A DNA stretch of 64,000 nt from Lachnospiraceae oral taxon 107 str. F0167 (GTDB taxonomy: Bacteria > Bacillota > Clostridia > Lachnospirales > Lachnospiraceae): positions 1 to 64,000 of the forward strand of contig GL890586.1 in NCBI GenBank assembly GCA_000209465.1, read 5' to 3'. This document shows positions 62,131 to 64,000 of this stretch, piece after piece. The notes beneath the pieces are model-generated. The model ran no database searches and was not told the DNA's origin. It saw only the letters and a program-made list of their open reading frames with translations. Position 1 is the stretch's first letter. The number at the start of each line of letters is the position of its first letter. A program made the translations under genes and the position numbers.

Positions 62131-62799
62131 ATGATAAAAGCAGTACTGTTTGATATGGACGGTTTGATGTTTGATACTGAAAGGCTCTATGGTAGGGCAT
62201 GGCAGAATGCGGCGGTTTTGCAGGGATGTAAAATAAGCGATGAAGCTATATTAAAAATAAAGGGTGCAAACAGAGCTCTGGCATATAAGATACTCAGGGA
62301 AGATGCGGGTGAGCATTTTGATATCGATAAGGGCAGACAAAAGAGAGAGGAATATATAGTAGCACATATAAAAGAGCATGGATTAACAAAGAAAAAGGGA
62401 CTTGATAATTTATTAAAATTTTTAAAAGACAACAATATAAAGGTCTGTCTGGCAAGCTCCACAAAGAGAGAAGTGGCAATAAGATATCTGAAAATGGCGG
62501 ATGTTTATAAATACTTTGATGATTTTACATGCGGTGATGATATAGAAAACGGAAAGCCGGCACCTGATATATTTTTAAAGGCGGCAAAAAAGGTAAATAC
62601 AGATATAGGAGAGAGTCTTGTACTTGAGGATTCTATAAACGGTATAAATGGAGGATTAGCTGCAGGTGCGAGGGTGATAATGGTACCGGATACCATAGCT
62701 CCCACAGATGAAATAAAGGGAAAAGTAGATGATATAAAGACGAATCTGGATGAAGTGATAGATTGGATAATGAAAGAAAACACTAGAATGGGATCATAA
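62131..62799 (+). CDS. HAD-family phosphatase, beta-PGM-like
   Basis: A 222-residue HAD-superfamily IA hydrolase. Motif I is VLFDMDGLMFDTERLY, motif II CLASSTKRE, motif III ENGKPAPDIFLKAAKK and motif IV LVLEDSINGINGGLAAG. The cap domain between 18 and 85 is helical, as in beta-phosphoglucomutase relatives. The absent mutase signatures favour a phosphatase. It runs into the MFS gene after 1 nt. Confidence 0.92.
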   Translation: MIKAVLFDMDGLMFDTERLYGRAWQNAAVLQGCKISDEAILKIKGANRALAYKILREDAGEHFDIDKGRQKREEYIVAHIKEHGLTKKKGLDNLLKFLKDNNIKVCLASSTKREVAIRYLKMADVYKYFDDFTCGDDIENGKPAPDIFLKAAKKVNTDIGESLVLEDSINGINGGLAAGARVIMVPDTIAPTDEIKGKVDDIKTNLDEVIDWIMKENTRMGS

Positions 62800-62800
62800 A

Positions 62801-63985
62801 ATGAAGCAGGGAAAAATAAATATTCAATATATAGTATTGCAGGGATTGTTCTGGATGCTTTTTTGTGTAAACGGAGGATTTCTTTCGTTTTATTTGCAGG
62901 AAAACGGTTTTGGAAACAGTTTGATAGGTGTTATAACGGCGGTATTTTGTACTATAGCGTTTATATTACAGCCCTTAGCCGGGAATATATGTGACAGAAT
63001 AGAGGGATTGACATGGAAAAAACTTATAATCATATTGGGCATACCATATATCCTTATATGTATACTATTACTGATTATAAAGAGTAAAAGCCTTATTGTA
63101 ATATTGTTTGGAATGATATATATAACTACATTTATATATCTGCCGCTTATAAACAGTGCTGTATTTGCCTATGAAAAAGAAGGAGTGAAGATAAATTTCG
63201 GTATTGCCAGAGGAACAGGTTCTGCAATGTATGCACTGATGGCTTTGTTAGTGGGAGATATGGCTCGAATTTTCGGTACAAAAATAATTCCCTTATCAGG
63301 TTTGATTGTAATAATTTTATTTTTGGCGGTTATAGCTACAATGCCGATCACCAAAAAAGTCAAGCAGGAAAAGGAAAAAGCGCAACATACAAATGTTTTA
63401 AACTTTATAACAAAGTATCCATATTTTTCGGTAATGCTTTTAGGGGTACTTTTTATGTTTTTCTCACATAATATTATAGGTACCTATCTGCTGCAAATAA
63501 TACAGTCACTTGGAGGTGACAGTGCAAATCTTGGTAGAGCAATGTTTATTCAGGCTATAGTTGAAATACCTGTTTTATTTACCTTTTCAGTTATAATGAA
63601 AAAGATAAAGGTTGGAAATCTTATGATTCTTGCAGGAGTGGGGTATATTATAAAGGCTGTACTATATTTTTCTTCATGGAATATAGGAATGATATATATT
63701 ACTCAATTTTCACAGATAATCAGTTTTGCAATTATAGCAGCCGCATCGGTATATTTTACGGGTATGGTTGTAAATGAGGAGGATCAAACCACAGGACAGG
63801 CTTTTATGTCCGGTATGATGTCTGCAGGTACGGTACTGGGTTCCTTATTTGGAGGTGCAATACTTGATTATGTAGGTGTGAGAGCACTTTTATCGGTGAA
63901 TATTTTGCTTACTCTTATAGGAACAAGCATTGCGATATGCTCCGTAAGGCTTATAAGAATTAAGGGAAAACATAATAAAGTATAA
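62801..63985 (+). CDS. MFS transporter (LacY/nucleoside-permease-like)
   Basis: A 394-residue transporter with about twelve transmembrane helices. The MFS_1-like pattern is visible: CVNGGFLSFYLQENGFGNSL in the first helices and loop, FGIARGTGSAMYALMALLVG, and GQAFMSGMMSAGTVLGSLFG in helix 11. The length and the ARGTGS motif resemble the sugar/nucleoside H+ symporter group. It is coupled with the HAD phosphatase (1-nt gap), suggesting import and dephosphorylation of a shared sugar metabolite. The rest of the window after 63985 is AT-rich non-coding sequence. Confidence 0.88.
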   Translation: MKQGKINIQYIVLQGLFWMLFCVNGGFLSFYLQENGFGNSLIGVITAVFCTIAFILQPLAGNICDRIEGLTWKKLIIILGIPYILICILLLIIKSKSLIVILFGMIYITTFIYLPLINSAVFAYEKEGVKINFGIARGTGSAMYALMALLVGDMARIFGTKIIPLSGLIVIILFLAVIATMPITKKVKQEKEKAQHTNVLNFITKYPYFSVMLLGVLFMFFSHNIIGTYLLQIIQSLGGDSANLGRAMFIQAIVEIPVLFTFSVIMKKIKVGNLMILAGVGYIIKAVLYFSSWNIGMIYITQFSQIISFAIIAAASVYFTGMVVNEEDQTTGQAFMSGMMSAGTVLGSLFGGAILDYVGVRALLSVNILLTLIGTSIAICSVRLIRIKGKHNKV

Positions 63986-64000
63986 AATAATATAGCCAAG

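Overview
The window looks like a chromosomal contig from a low-GC member of the Lachnospiraceae (Clostridia, Firmicutes); the genus is not fixed. Support comes from strong GGAGG-type ribosome binding sites, AT-rich codon use, family pairs such as DUF3793 with flavodoxin and DUF2975 with a small XRE regulator, a LysRS carrying a C-terminal tRNA-binding domain, and TIGR02452, TIGR04076 and YitT family proteins. This is inference from protein families, not a database match. || 0-14 kb is mostly housekeeping: the 3' end of a 23S rRNA gene, tRNA-Gly, a PerR-like regulator with its own Per box beside rubrerythrin, an S1-domain protein, an M18 aminopeptidase, an exported trigger-factor-like lipoprotein, CysE, a GIY-YIG protein, an RluA-type pseudouridine synthase, an iron-box-controlled DUF3793-flavodoxin pair, then greA and lysS. 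Between flavodoxin and greA lies a compact RNA with GNRA-capped hairpins and two mutually exclusive stems. || 14-35 kb holds a nucleotide kinase-like protein, a three-gene SWIM / 1124-residue protein / RecQ operon, a WYL remnant, a PC4-like protein, a lantibiotic-immunity-type ABC transporter with its two-component system, an AraC/MFS pair with two in-phase palindromes, small HIRAN and TIGR04076 proteins, two tRNAs, a PARG-type macrodomain enzyme, YitT and a Cof phosphatase. || 35-53 kb is accessory-rich. Two R2K-type (CDC123/DUF4343) ATP-grasp proteins, an ADP-ribosylglycohydrolase, the RNA ligase RtcB and an XRE regulator form a broken neighbourhood. It is split by a copper-resistance island (CopY and a frameshifted CopB) next to a decayed IS1182-family element. 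The promoters of the R2K/ADP-ribosylglycohydrolase operon and of the rtcB leader share an almost identical palindrome abutting the -35 box, so I read them as one co-regulated RNA/protein-damage or conflict response. This is one of the two strongest system-level candidates. || 50-64 kb holds a Tp47-like lipoprotein with a flavinylated ferric-reductase-like membrane protein, a truncated DUF1016 gene behind a solitary IS1182 end, an OmpA-domain lipoprotein with GSGQY repeats, an exonuclease, the second system candidate (TerB_N/TerB_C protein + BrxD-like ATPase + BrxHI-like helicase, without the other BREX genes), a HAD phosphatase and an MFS transporter. || Four genes are interrupted by one-base indels in 6-7 base homopolymers. 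Two of these sit on canonical -1 slippery heptamers. Sequencing error, true mutation and programmed frameshifting cannot be told apart from sequence alone.
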